The notes under the pieces: model-generated | Databases searched by the model: none | What the model saw: the letters and a program-made list of their open reading frames with translations, nothing else | Told to the model about the DNA's origin: nothing | NCBI GenBank assembly: GCA_035526335.1 | Contig: DATLCN010000026.1 | Location: 1-64,000 of the forward strand | Source of the DNA: GCA-2861595 sp035526335 | GTDB lineage: Bacteria; Actinomycetota; Acidimicrobiia; Acidimicrobiales; GCA-2861595 | Direction: 5' to 3' | DNA length: 64,000 bases | Shown here: positions 23,411 to 32,376 of the stretch, one piece after another | Position numbering within the stretch: the stretch's first letter is position 1 | Layout of the letters: each line of letters begins with the position of its first letter | Made by a program: the position numbers and the translations under genes

Positions 23411-24470
23411 CGAGGTCCAGGTCTTCGTCTGCCTCGATGGCGAATGGATCGGGACGGCCCCGCAGGCCGAGGTTGGCCGCTCCACGCGTTTCACGGTCCT
23501 GGCGCGACGGGCGGTCGTCCTCCCAGCGGTCGAAACCGGCGGCGATGACGGTCACCCGAACCTCGTCGCCCATGGAGTCGTCGATCACGCTGCCGAAGAT
23601 GATGTTGGCGTCGGCATGGGCCACACCGTGGATGATCTCCGCCGCCTCGTTGACCTCGAACAGCCCGAGGTCGCTTCCGCCGGCGATGTTGAGCAGGATC
23701 CCGCGGGCCCCCTCTATGGAGGCCTCGAGCAGCGGACTGGTGATGGCGGCCCGGGCCGCGTTGATGGCCCTGCCCTCGCCCGACGCTGTGCCGATGCCCA
23801 TGATGGCGGTGCCGGCGTTGCTCATGATCATCTTGACGTCGGCGAAGTCGGTGTTGATCAGGCCGGGGGTGGTGATCAGGTCGGTGATGCCCTGCACGCC
23901 CTGGAGGAGGACCTCGTCTGCCATCTTGAACGCGTTGACCATCGAGGTCTTGTCGTTGGAGACGGTGAGCAACCGGTCGTTCGGGATGATGATGAGGGTG
24001 TCGACCTTCTCCTTGAGCCGCTGGATCCCGGCATCGGCCTGCACCGCACGGCGGCGGCCCTCGAAGGCGAAGGGACGGGTGACCACGCCGATGGTGAGGG
24101 CACCGAGGGACTTGGCCACCTCGGCCACCACGGGCGCACCGCCTGTTCCGGTGCCGCCGCCCTTGCCCGCGGTGATGAACACCATGTCGGAGCCCTTGAG
24201 GACCTCTTCGATCTCGTCGCGGTGCTCTTCGGCCGCCTGCTTGCCGACCTCGGGGTCGCTGCCGGCGCCGAGGCCGCGGGTGAGTTGGCGGCCGATGTCG
24301 AGCTTGACGTCGGCGTCGCTCATGAGGAGGGCCTGCGCGTCGGTGTTGATGGCGATGAACTCCACGCCCTTCAAACCGGCGTCGATCATGCGGTTCACGG
24401 CGTTGACGCCGCCGCCACCGATGCCTACGACCTTGATGACGGCGATGTAATTCTGGGCTGCGCCAGCCAT
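23373..24470 (-). CDS. ftsZ: Cell division protein FtsZ
   Basis: A 365-residue tubulin homologue. IKVVGIGGGGVNAVNRMID and the tubulin signature GGGTGTGGAPVVAEVAK (Gly where many bacteria have Ala after GTG) form the GTP site. NTDAQAL, VTRPFAFEG and the catalytic T7 loop NTDFADVKMIM follow. The C-terminus is a short acidic linker and the peptide DEFDVPSFLR, which binds SepF. It polymerises into the Z-ring. GGAGAA lies 4-5 bases before ATG 24470. There is a 117-bp gap upstream containing a hairpin, so ftsZ may have its own promoter as well as read-through from ftsQ. Confidence 0.98.
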   Translation of the reverse strand: MAGAAQNYIAVIKVVGIGGGGVNAVNRMIDAGLKGVEFIAINTDAQALLMSDADVKLDIGRQLTRGLGAGSDPEVGKQAAEEHRDEIEEVLKGSDMVFITAGKGGGTGTGGAPVVAEVAKSLGALTIGVVTRPFAFEGRRRAVQADAGIQRLKEKVDTLIIIPNDRLLTVSNDKTSMVNAFKMADEVLLQGVQGITDLITTPGLINTDFADVKMIMSNAGTAIMGIGTASGEGRAINAARAAITSPLLEASIEGARGILLNIAGGSDLGLFEVNEAAEIIHGVAHADANIIFGSVIDDSMGDEVRVTVIAAGFDRWEDDRPSRQDRETRGAANLGLRGRPDPFAIEADEDLDLGDDEFDVPSFLR

Positions 24471-24520
24471 GAGTTCTCCTCGTCGAGTGCCGGTGTCGGA
24501 TCCGGCGGAAAGAAACCAAC

Positions 24521-24539
24521 CCTCAACATGAAGTTGAGG
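24521..24539 (-). promoter_or_regulatory. Stem-loop in the ftsQ-ftsZ gap
   Basis: CCTCAAC, 5-base loop, GTTGAGG: a perfect 7-bp stem 50 bases upstream of the ftsZ start. On the minus strand it is followed by GTTGGTTTCTTTC, moderately T-rich, so it could act as an attenuator or mRNA processing/stability element that sets ftsZ output separately from the mur genes. Structure seen, role inferred. Confidence 0.45.
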
Positions 24540-24587
24540 TGTATACTCAGGTTGTTCAGGCCCGACGGTCGAACATTAGCCCCATTG

Positions 24588-25367
24588 TCAACGTCGGGTC
24601 AACACTGGCGCGCGAGGTACCCGAACGTCGATGACGGCGAGCCTGGCCAGGTCGACCTTCTCCAGCAAAGTCTCGAGCGCCGCGTACTTCTGGTCGAGGC
24701 CTTCGGCCGGCCCGAGCCGGACCATGCCACCAGGCGCCACAAGTTGAAGCTCCACCTCACCCCCAGGTCCGGTGGCGACATCGGCCACCCGCCGGCGGAG
24801 TGCCTCGGGAAGGCTCGCGGCGACCTCGAGGGATGCGCCGGCGGCTGGCGCTATCGATGAGCCGGGAGGGCCCACCTCGCCGACGTTGCCGATCACGGGC
24901 AGACCGGCGGGCTTGGCCGGACCGACCTCGAGGATCCGTCCGGTGACGTCGATCAGCCCCCACAGCCGGCCGCTGTCGACCGGCACCGCCGCTGCGGGAA
25001 CCCTCTCCGTCACGTGGACCCGTACCGTCCCGGGCCACTGGCGCCGTGCCGTCGCATCCATGACCCAGGGCAGCGCCTCGGCCCGCCGGACGATGCGGTC
25101 GGTATGTATCTCGACCATCAGTGGATGACCACCGAGGCCCGTCTCCCGCAACAGCACCTCCCGCGGCGTTCGCTCCGCGCCCCGAACGTCGACGTAGTCG
25201 AGGTCCAGGAGCGGTGAGCGGGTAAGGCCTGCAGCGGCGGCCAGCACGATGCCCGCGGACAAGGACGCGGTCAGGACGTGGAGCCGGCGCCGGCCCTCCT
25301 CCCGGCGCACCTGGACACGCCGCTGGCGGATGCGGGGGTCGATCCTGGCGAAGTCCCCCGAACTCAC
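24588..25367 (-). CDS. ftsQ: Cell division protein FtsQ/DivIB
   Basis: A 259-residue bitopic protein: basic N-terminus (IRQRRVQVRREEGRRRLHV), one membrane segment (about 32-50), a POTRA domain beginning LDLDYVDVRGAERTPREVLL, WVMDATARRQWPGTVRVHVTE split here as WVMDATARRQWP and GTVRVHVTERVPAA, and a C-terminal beta domain. FtsQ links FtsL/FtsB and regulates septal synthesis. GTG 25367 overlaps the murB TGA. The gene order murC-murB-ftsQ-ftsZ is the classical actinobacterial end of dcw. Confidence 0.93.
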   Translation of the reverse strand: MSSGDFARIDPRIRQRRVQVRREEGRRRLHVLTASLSAGIVLAAAAGLTRSPLLDLDYVDVRGAERTPREVLLRETGLGGHPLMVEIHTDRIVRRAEALPWVMDATARRQWPGTVRVHVTERVPAAAVPVDSGRLWGLIDVTGRILEVGPAKPAGLPVIGNVGEVGPPGSSIAPAAGASLEVAASLPEALRRRVADVATGPGGEVELQLVAPGGMVRLGPAEGLDQKYAALETLLEKVDLARLAVIDVRVPRAPVLTRR

Positions 25368-26293
25368 GTCTGGTCCTCATCGAAGCCGACCAGGCGCAAC
25401 TCCGGGGTCAGCCTGACACCTGTCTCCTGCTCCACTCGGCGTTGCACCTCCCGCACCACGGCCACGACGTCGGCAGCCGTCCCACCGTCGTCCGCCTGTA
25501 CGAAGTTCGCATGTTTCGTCGATACATGCGCGGATCCCACCCGGAAACCCTTGAGCCCGGCGGCATCCACCAGTCGGCCGGCCGAATCCCCGGGAGGATT
25601 GGTGAACACGGACCCCGCGTTCTGGCCGCCGGGCTGGTGCTCCCGGCGCCAGCGCACGATCTCTGCGACCCGTGCCTCACACTCCTGGACCCGACCGTGA
25701 CCGAGGGCGAACTCGGCCAGGACCACGACGTGGGAGGCCTGCACCGTCGAGCTGCGGTAGCGGAACTTCAGGCGTTCGGCTCCGAACTCACCGTCAGGGC
25801 CGCCGGTTAGGTCGACGAAGCGGAAGCTGGTCAGGGTCTCGCTGGTCTCGGAGCCGTGGCCGCCGGCGTTCATGCGCACGGCGCCGCCGACGGAGCCGGG
25901 CACACCCACGGCCCACTCGAGCCCGGGGAGGCCCGCAGCGGCCGTGCGCCGGGCCAGCACCGGCAGCGGGGTACCACCGCCCGCGCGGACCCGGGCTGAA
26001 CCGACGTCGATCTCGATCGTGGCCAGACCCTCGCCGACCACGACGGCCAGCCCGGGGAAACCGGCATCGGACACGAGCAGGTTCGATCCCTTGCCCACCA
26101 CCAGCACCGGCAGCCCGCTGGCCGCCACCGCCTCACGGGCCAGGTCGAGGTCCGCCTCCGAGTGTGCCTCGAGCCACACCGCGGCCGCGCCGCCCACGCG
26201 GTAGGTGGTCGAGGGCCCGAGAGGAACAGCGGCCCGACCGCGCTCCCCCAGTATTTCGAGCGCCGCCTTCACCTGTTCTCCCTCAGCCGCCAC
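25364..26293 (-). CDS. murB: UDP-N-acetylenolpyruvoylglucosamine reductase
   Basis: A 309-residue FAD enzyme that reduces the enolpyruvyl group to give UDP-MurNAc. TTYRVGGAAAVW, LVVGKGSNLLVSDAGF, AVGVPGSVGGAVRMNAGG and YRSS are FAD-domain marks; NAGSVFTNP contains the proton-donating Ser and KHANFVQADDGGTAADV closes the substrate domain. GTG 26293 overlaps the end of murC by 11 bp and the TGA overlaps ftsQ, so translation is coupled on both sides. The conserved Tyr of YRSS indicates the longer FAD-loop class. Confidence 0.95.
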   Translation of the reverse strand: MAAEGEQVKAALEILGERGRAAVPLGPSTTYRVGGAAAVWLEAHSEADLDLAREAVAASGLPVLVVGKGSNLLVSDAGFPGLAVVVGEGLATIEIDVGSARVRAGGGTPLPVLARRTAAAGLPGLEWAVGVPGSVGGAVRMNAGGHGSETSETLTSFRFVDLTGGPDGEFGAERLKFRYRSSTVQASHVVVLAEFALGHGRVQECEARVAEIVRWRREHQPGGQNAGSVFTNPPGDSAGRLVDAAGLKGFRVGSAHVSTKHANFVQADDGGTAADVVAVVREVQRRVEQETGVRLTPELRLVGFDEDQT

Positions 26294-27647
26294 GGAACAC
26301 CTGGTCGGCCAGTTGCGTCACGTCGCCGGCGCCGAGGGTGAGGCAGAGATCGCCCGGTCGCAGCACACGCTCCAGATAGGGCGCCCACTCCCTGCGGTGC
26401 GGGAGGTAGGCCACCCGGGCGGAGGGGTGCGCCTCGAGCACCGCGTCCACGACCGTCCTGCCGGACACGCCGGGGCGGGGGGCCTCGCCGGCCGGGTAGA
26501 CGTCGGTGACCACGAGGACGTTCGCTTGGGAGAAGGACGAGGCGAAATCGGTACCGATGGCGGCTGTCCGGGAGAAGCGGTGGGGCTGGAAGACGCACAC
26601 GACCCGGCTCCACCCGCCGTCGCCCGCCGCGGCCAGTGCAGCCTCGACCTCCGCCGGCAGGTGGGCGTAGTCGTCCACGAAGGTGACGCCCTGCCTCTCG
26701 CCGCGGAACTGGAAGCGGCGCGCCACCCCTCCGTAGCCGGCCAGCGCCCGGGCGCCGGCGGTGAACGAGGCACCGAGCAGCAGACCCGTGACGAGCGCGG
26801 CGCAGGCGTTGCGGGCGTTGTGGAGCCCGGGCACGGGCAGGACGATCTCGCCGAGGTCCACGCCCTCCCGCTCGACCAGGAAGCGCACCCGGTTGCGGGC
26901 CCGCTCGACACCGGACATCCGGTAGTCCGCCGACTCGTGGGTGCCGTAGGTGAGGGCGCCGGTGACCGCGGCCAACTTCCGAGCGACGGGGTCGTCGGCG
27001 CAGACCACCCGGGGGCCGGGAGTGGAGGAGAGGAACCGCTCGAAGGAGGAGACAAGGGCGTCGAACCCGCCGTAGTGGTCGAGGTGATCCGGCTCCACGC
27101 TCGTCACCACGGCCACCTCGGGCGCCAGCTCCAGGAAGGTCCCGTCACTCTCGTCCGCCTCCACGACCAGCCATTCGCCCTCGTCCCACACCGCGCCGGT
27201 GCCGATCTCGTTCAGCTCTCCCCCGACGATGAACGACGGTCGCAGACCGGCGCCGGAAAGGACGAGGGCCAGCATCGACGACGTGGTGGTCTTGCCATGG
27301 GTGCCGGCGACGGCGACGGTGCGGCGGGTGGCGGCGATGGCGGCCAGCAACTCGGAGCGGCGCAGAACCCGCACCCCGCGGCCGGTGGCAGCCACGACCT
27401 CGGGGTTGGCGGCGGGTACGGCGGTCGACATGGTGAGCAGGTCGATGTCGCCGACGTTGTCCGCAGAGTGTCCGACGACGATTTTCATCCCCAGAGCCCG
27501 CAGCCGGCTCAGCGGCGGCGAGTCCTTCAGGTCGCTACCCGTGACGGTGTGGCCCATGGCGGCCAGCACGGTGGCGATGGCGCTCATCCCGGCCCCGCCG
27601 ATACCGACCACGTGCGCCCTCAGGGGACGCGATACGTCAACCGGCAC
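26283..27647 (-). CDS. murC: UDP-N-acetylmuramate-L-alanine ligase
   Basis: A 454-residue Mur ligase adding L-Ala to UDP-MurNAc. VVGIGGAGMSAIATVLAAMG is the N-terminal Rossmann start, AVAGTHGKTTTSSMLA the P-loop, then VVEADESDGTFL, SVEPDHLDHYGG and PVPGLHNARNACAAL, and VFQPHRFSRT in the C-terminal domain. GTG 27647 (MPVDVSRPLRAHVV) is the first usable start, overlapping the end of murG by 11 bp. No ATG exists before the conserved Rossmann strand. Confidence 0.95.
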   Translation of the reverse strand: MPVDVSRPLRAHVVGIGGAGMSAIATVLAAMGHTVTGSDLKDSPPLSRLRALGMKIVVGHSADNVGDIDLLTMSTAVPAANPEVVAATGRGVRVLRRSELLAAIAATRRTVAVAGTHGKTTTSSMLALVLSGAGLRPSFIVGGELNEIGTGAVWDEGEWLVVEADESDGTFLELAPEVAVVTSVEPDHLDHYGGFDALVSSFERFLSSTPGPRVVCADDPVARKLAAVTGALTYGTHESADYRMSGVERARNRVRFLVEREGVDLGEIVLPVPGLHNARNACAALVTGLLLGASFTAGARALAGYGGVARRFQFRGERQGVTFVDDYAHLPAEVEAALAAAGDGGWSRVVCVFQPHRFSRTAAIGTDFASSFSQANVLVVTDVYPAGEAPRPGVSGRTVVDAVLEAHPSARVAYLPHRREWAPYLERVLRPGDLCLTLGAGDVTQLADQVFRGG

Positions 27648-28770
27648 GGGCGTGACGCTCCATGAGCGATGCCACCTCGTCGGCCGCTCCGGGGCGGGCG
27701 AGGGCACGGCCGGCGACCTCCATGGCCTGGCGGACGCTGGCGTCGTCGAGCAGAGGCCCCACCTCGGCCACGAGCCGCTCGGGCGTGAGCTCGCCATCGG
27801 GCACGAGCACGGCCGCTCCCGCTGCCACGAGTGCAGAGGCGTTGGCCGTCTGATGGTCGTGGGGTGCGATGGGAAGGGGGACGAAGACCGCCGGAAGGCC
27901 GACGGCGGCCAGCTCGGCCACCGAAGAGCCGCCGGCGCGGCAGACGGCGACGTCAGCCGCGGTGAGGAGGAGGGGCATGCGCTCCTCGTACTCCACCGCC
28001 CGGTACACGAGGGCGCCCCCGGCCTCGGGCGGTGCCGCCGGCGGGACGAAACTCCCCCAGTCCCGGGTGCCGACCACGTGGTACACGGTGAGGTCGGCCC
28101 GCGCCGCCCACGCCTCGGCCATCCCCCTCGCCGCTTCGTTGATGCGCCGGGCACCGAGCGAGCCGCCGAACACGGCCACCACCATCCGGCCGGCGGGGAC
28201 CCCCAGCGCCTCTCTGGCCGCGGCGCGCCCGGCCGGCGACCGGTCCACGGCCGCCACCTCGGCCCGGACCGGGTTGCCGGTGGTGACGGCGCGCGGAAGC
28301 GGCGTGCCCTCGAACGAGGTGGCGCTGACCCGCGCGAAGCGGGCGGCAAGACGGTTGGCCAGACCAGGCACCGCGTTCTGCTCATGGACGACCATCGGTA
28401 CGCGCAGCATGAACGCGGCCAGGGCACACGGGACGCTGGCGTAACCACCGACCACGAGGACCACCCGGGGCCGGCGCCTGGCCAAAAGCGCCAGCGCCCG
28501 CACCGCGGCGCGGACGATGCCCAGGATGGCCAGCCCGCTGGACACGCTCAGGCGACGGGCGACGCCACGGCCGGGGAGCAGGGTGATCTCGAAGCCGGCC
28601 GCCGGCACCAGGCGGGCCTCGATGCCACGGGAGGAGCCCACGAAGCCGATGCTGCCGGCGGCATGACCCCGCGCCACAAGGGCCCGTCCGACGGCCAGGG
28701 CGGGCAGGACATGTCCCGCGGTACCGCCTCCGGCGATCATGGCCCAGGTCGCCCGGCGCGGCCGGCCCAT
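27637..28770 (-). CDS. murG: UDP-GlcNAc transferase MurG (lipid II synthase)
   Basis: A 377-residue GT-B glycosyltransferase that converts lipid I to lipid II at the cytoplasmic membrane. MIAGGGTAGHVLPALAVGRA is the N-terminal G-loop; VGGYASVPCALAAFML, VVHEQNAVPGLANR, AVFGGSLGARRINEA, and the nucleotide-binding CRAGGSSVAELAAVGLPA with PLPIAPHDHQTANA follow. ATG 28770 shares its A with the ftsW stop (TGATG). Standard length and order. Confidence 0.96.
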   Translation of the reverse strand: MGRPRRATWAMIAGGGTAGHVLPALAVGRALVARGHAAGSIGFVGSSRGIEARLVPAAGFEITLLPGRGVARRLSVSSGLAILGIVRAAVRALALLARRRPRVVLVVGGYASVPCALAAFMLRVPMVVHEQNAVPGLANRLAARFARVSATSFEGTPLPRAVTTGNPVRAEVAAVDRSPAGRAAAREALGVPAGRMVVAVFGGSLGARRINEAARGMAEAWAARADLTVYHVVGTRDWGSFVPPAAPPEAGGALVYRAVEYEERMPLLLTAADVAVCRAGGSSVAELAAVGLPAVFVPLPIAPHDHQTANASALVAAGAAVLVPDGELTPERLVAEVGPLLDDASVRQAMEVAGRALARPGAADEVASLMERHARAG

Positions 28771-30035
28771 CACCGGGGGTTGGAGGCCGACCGGCGCGCC
28801 CGCGCCTTGGCCGGGGCCATCTCCCGTTCCTGGGCGGCGACGTTGAGGAGCATGCCGACGGCGGCGAGGAGGATCACCAGCGAGGAGCCGCCGAACGACA
28901 CGAAGGGCAGAGGAACGCCCGTTACGGGGACCAGGCCGATCACGGCCCCGATGTTGATGAAGGCCTGGCCCACGACCCACGCCGTGATGCCGGCGGCCAG
29001 CAGCGTGCCGAACCGGTCGGGCGCCCGCAGAGCGGTGCGGATTCCGAGCACGGCGAAGCCGGCGAAGAGGGCCAGGACGAAGAGGGTTCCGATCAGGCCG
29101 AGCTCCTCGCCGATGATGGCAAAGATGAAGTCGGTGTGGGCGTTGGGAAGGAACCCCCACTTGGCCCGGCTGGCACCCACGCCGACGCCGCTCCACTGGC
29201 CGCTGCCGAGGCCGACCAGCGACTGGACCACCTGATAGCCGCTGTTGCTGGCGTCGGCCCACGGGTTCAGGAACGACACCATCCTGGCCCGCCGGTAGGG
29301 CTCGGTCAGGCCCACCACCAGCGCCACCCCGACCGCGCCGGCGCCGAGAGCGGCCATGGCCCGTAAAGGCGTTCCGGACACGTAGAGCATCCCGAGCACG
29401 ATGAATCCCATGACGAGGGCGGTGCCCATGTCGGGCTGGCGCATCACGAGCAGGCCGACGACGGCGAGTACGCCGAGGACCACCCTGACCGTGACCCTGT
29501 CGACGGGGGCCCGCCCGGCCCGACCCAGGTAGTCGGCCACGAACACGAGGACCGCCAACTTGGCCAGTTCCGAGGGTTGGATCCTCCAGCCCGACGTGCC
29601 GAGCCATCGGGTGGATCCGCCGGCGGTGATACCGACGCCGGGCACGAGGACGAGGGCCAGCAGGCCGAGCGAGGCGAGCAGCATGGGCAGAGCCAGTCGT
29701 CGCCAGCGGTGGTAGTCGACGCGGGCGGTGACGACGAGGGCGCCCACCCCGACGGCGAGCCACAGCACCTGGCGCCCGAAGAAGAGCCACGAGGTGCCGT
29801 ACTCCCGCAGGGCGAGCACCGACGAGGCGCTCAGGACCATCACCAGGCCGATGAGGCACAACACGCCCACGATGGCGGCGAGCACCGCCGCGGGTGTGGG
29901 TCCATGGGACTTGTGGCCGGGCGCGGGTCCACGCGAAGTCGCCCCCGCAGCGGGCGCGGTTCCCCGTCGGGTCCGGGACGCCGGCGAGGGCGCGCTGCGG
30001 GTCCGGCCCGTGGTCGAGGGCGTGCGCCCCGTCAT
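28770..30035 (-). CDS. ftsW: Septal peptidoglycan glycosyltransferase FtsW (SEDS)
   Basis: A 421-residue SEDS polymerase that extends glycan strands from lipid II together with FtsI. About ten membrane segments. Motifs include WRIQPSELAKLAVLVF, MRQPDMGTALVMG, the loop with YQVVQSLVGLGSGQW, SRAKWGFLPNAHTDFIFAII and PLPFVSFGGSSL. The first 45 residues are a basic Thr/Ser/Arg/Pro cytoplasmic extension, longer than in E. coli. ATG 30035 overlaps the murD stop by 4 bp. RodA would be the main alternative, but dcw position and the extended N-terminus favour FtsW. Confidence 0.94.
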   Translation of the reverse strand: MTGRTPSTTGRTRSAPSPASRTRRGTAPAAGATSRGPAPGHKSHGPTPAAVLAAIVGVLCLIGLVMVLSASSVLALREYGTSWLFFGRQVLWLAVGVGALVVTARVDYHRWRRLALPMLLASLGLLALVLVPGVGITAGGSTRWLGTSGWRIQPSELAKLAVLVFVADYLGRAGRAPVDRVTVRVVLGVLAVVGLLVMRQPDMGTALVMGFIVLGMLYVSGTPLRAMAALGAGAVGVALVVGLTEPYRRARMVSFLNPWADASNSGYQVVQSLVGLGSGQWSGVGVGASRAKWGFLPNAHTDFIFAIIGEELGLIGTLFVLALFAGFAVLGIRTALRAPDRFGTLLAAGITAWVVGQAFINIGAVIGLVPVTGVPLPFVSFGGSSLVILLAAVGMLLNVAAQEREMAPAKARARRSASNPR

Positions 30036-31330
30036 TTCGCCGTCAACCTCCTGACCTCTTCGCTGAAGTCCGCCCCGCGCGCGCCGTAATTGGCGTACCA
30101 GTCCTGGGACGCGCAGGCCGGCGACAGCAGCACGACGTCACCGGGCCTGGCCGCCTCGGCTGCCGACGCCACCGCCGCCCGCATCGAGGACGCGGCGGTC
30201 ACCGGCACGACCCCGGCAAAGGCGGACTCGACCTCCGCGGCCGCCTCCCCGATGGCGACCACCGCACGCAGATGGTGGGCCCCCTGGCCCAGGACGCCGA
30301 GGTCGAGGCCCTTGTTGCGGCCGCCGGCGATGAGCACGACGGAGTCGAAGCCCTCGAGGGCAGCCAGCACAGCGGACGGGGTGGTGGCCTTCGAGTCGTC
30401 GTACCAGCTCACCCCTCCAGCCTCGCCCACCAGCGTCACGCGATGGGGGAGCCCCGCGAATTCGGCCAGCACGGCGGCGCAGGCCCCGACCTCGGCGCCG
30501 GCGGCCATCGCCGTGGCCGTGGCCGCCAGCGCATTGGCCACGTCGTGGGGAAGGCGCCGGCGAAGGTGCTCCACCCTGATGATGGCGCCCTGCGGACCCC
30601 TCAGCTCGCCGTTCGCGACCCGGAAGTCCGAGGAGGAGGTGGTACCGAACGTGAGGAGGCGGCCGGCCGAGGAGGCGGCGGCGTCCATCACCTCGGCATC
30701 GTCGGCGTTGGCCACCGCCACGTCGCCCCCGCCCTGACGGGCCCAGATGCGGGACTTGGCCGCCTTGTAGTGGACCATGTCCGGGTGCCAGTCCAGGTGG
30801 TCCTCGGCCAGGTTCAGCCAGGTGCCGACATGCGGGCGGAACCCGTCGGTCCAGTGGAGCTGGAAGGAGGAGACCTCGGCCACCATCACCTCGACGTCTT
30901 CGGCCACCGCGTCGACGAGGGGAAGGCCGATGTTGCCCGCGGCCACTGCGCTACGACCGCTGCGAACCAGCATCGCCGCGACCATCGTCGTCACCGTCGT
31001 TTTGCCGTTGGTCCCCGTGACGGCGACGATCCGCTTGTCGCCGGCCGACCGCCATGCCAGTTCCACCTCGCTCACGATGGCGACGCCGGCGGCGCCGGCA
31101 CGGACGAGCGCGGGATGATGGGGGGGAACGCCCGGGCTTGGCACCACCAGGTCGGCACCGTCCACGTCGGTCTCGGCACCGAGGCCGATCCCCAGCGACC
31201 CCGCCTGCCCGACCGACTTCCGGAGCGGCCCGTCCTCGATCGCGACGACCGTCCATCCCTGGGCGGCGAGGTGCCGCGCCACCGAACGTCCGGTCACACC
31301 CATGCCGATGATCACCGCCCGAGGCGCCAA
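30032..31330 (-). CDS. murD: UDP-N-acetylmuramoyl-L-alanine-D-glutamate ligase
   Basis: A 432-residue ligase adding D-Glu to UDP-MurNAc-L-Ala. VIIGMGVTGRSVARHLAAQG is the N-terminal domain, VAVTGTNGKTTVTTMVAAML the P-loop, then AGNIGLPL, VAEVSSFQLHW, NLAEDHLDWH and YDDSKATTPSAVLAAL, GGRNKG and LLSPACASQDWYANY in the last domain. The start is uncertain: TTG 31330, preceded by AGGACGG, keeps a full first strand; GTG 31315 is the alternative. No ATG lies near. Twelve bp after mraY; stop overlaps ftsW. Confidence 0.94.
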   Translation of the reverse strand: MAPRAVIIGMGVTGRSVARHLAAQGWTVVAIEDGPLRKSVGQAGSLGIGLGAETDVDGADLVVPSPGVPPHHPALVRAGAAGVAIVSEVELAWRSAGDKRIVAVTGTNGKTTVTTMVAAMLVRSGRSAVAAGNIGLPLVDAVAEDVEVMVAEVSSFQLHWTDGFRPHVGTWLNLAEDHLDWHPDMVHYKAAKSRIWARQGGGDVAVANADDAEVMDAAASSAGRLLTFGTTSSSDFRVANGELRGPQGAIIRVEHLRRRLPHDVANALAATATAMAAGAEVGACAAVLAEFAGLPHRVTLVGEAGGVSWYDDSKATTPSAVLAALEGFDSVVLIAGGRNKGLDLGVLGQGAHHLRAVVAIGEAAAEVESAFAGVVPVTAASSMRAAVASAAEAARPGDVVLLSPACASQDWYANYGARGADFSEEVRRLTAK

Positions 31331-31341
31331 ACCCGCCGTCC

Positions 31342-32376
31342 TCAGTCCAGGACACCGAGGGAGATGAAGTCGGCGTAGAAGAGCCCGAGGGCCAGGGCGG
31401 TGCACAGGCCGGCCAGTATCCAGAAGCGGATGATCACCGTGGTCTCGGGCCAGCCGGCCATCTCGAAGTGGTGGTGGATGGGCGCCATGCGGAAGACCCG
31501 CCGGTGGAAGATCCGGAAACTGGCGACCTGCACGATCACCGACAACGTCTCGAGCACGTAGAGGCCGCCGATCACCGGAAGCAGCAGCTGGACGTTCATG
31601 ACCAGAGCCAACGCGCCGAGGCCGGCGCCGATGGCCAACGACCCGGTGTCGCCCATGAATATGCGGGCGGGAGCGGCGTTCCACCACAGGAAGCCCGCGC
31701 AGGCGCCGGTCAACGAGATGGACATGAGGGCGAGGTCCAGGGCCTGCGGCACCTGGTACACGTCGAAATGGCGGAACTGCCAGAACCCGATGATGGCGAG
31801 GGCGGAGAACGAGAAGGTCGCCGAGCCGGCGGCCAGGCCGTCGAGGCCGTCGGTGAGGTTCACGGCGTTGGACGTGCCGATCAGGACGATGACGGCCCAG
31901 ACGACCCAGCCGGCGGTGCCGAGGTCGATGCCGATGGAGTCGAACCGCGTGAAGGAGAGGTCGGTCTTCACGTCCGCCAGCTTCAGGGCCAGCAGGGCGA
32001 AGCCACCCGCCACCACGAGCTGGCCGGCGATCTTGGCCCGCTTGTTGAGGCCCAGACTTCTCTGGTGGCGAACCTTGATCCAGTCGTCGCCGAGGCCGAC
32101 CAGGCCGGCGCCGGCAACGGCCACGGCCACCAGCAGCCCGCCACGGGTGAAGATGGCCCCAGAGCGCAGGTGGCCGGCCAGATAGCCGGCGAGGGCGCCG
32201 ATGACGATCATGAGGCCGCCCATGGTCGGCGTGCCTGCCTTTGTGATGTGGCCCTGGGGACCGTCCTCCCGGATGTGCTGGCCGATGCCCTGGGCCTGGA
32301 GCCAGCGGATGAACACCGGCGTGGCGGTGAGGGCCACCAGCAGGGCAACACCGCCGGCGAGCAGGAGCGCGATCAC
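31342..32376 (-). CDS. mraY: Phospho-N-acetylmuramoyl-pentapeptide transferase
   Basis: A 344-residue, roughly ten-helix membrane enzyme that moves phospho-MurNAc-pentapeptide to undecaprenyl phosphate, giving lipid I. Signatures are KAGTPTMGGLMI, GLGDDWIKVRHQRSLGL, the catalytic NLTDGLDGLAAG, FMGDTGSLAIGAGLG and the HHH motif in APIHHHFEMAGWPE. It directly follows murE with a 4-bp overlap (ATGA), leaving no room for murF, which usually sits between them. Confidence 0.97.
   Translation of the reverse strand: MIALLLAGGVALLVALTATPVFIRWLQAQGIGQHIREDGPQGHITKAGTPTMGGLMIVIGALAGYLAGHLRSGAIFTRGGLLVAVAVAGAGLVGLGDDWIKVRHQRSLGLNKRAKIAGQLVVAGGFALLALKLADVKTDLSFTRFDSIGIDLGTAGWVVWAVIVLIGTSNAVNLTDGLDGLAAGSATFSFSALAIIGFWQFRHFDVYQVPQALDLALMSISLTGACAGFLWWNAAPARIFMGDTGSLAIGAGLGALALVMNVQLLLPVIGGLYVLETLSVIVQVASFRIFHRRVFRMAPIHHHFEMAGWPETTVIIRFWILAGLCTALALGLFYADFISLGVLD

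Noticed and set aside
30090..31378. Overlapping plus-strand frames of 100-494 residues opposite murD
   Set aside because: No domain or ribosome site; murD on the minus strand fully explains the region.
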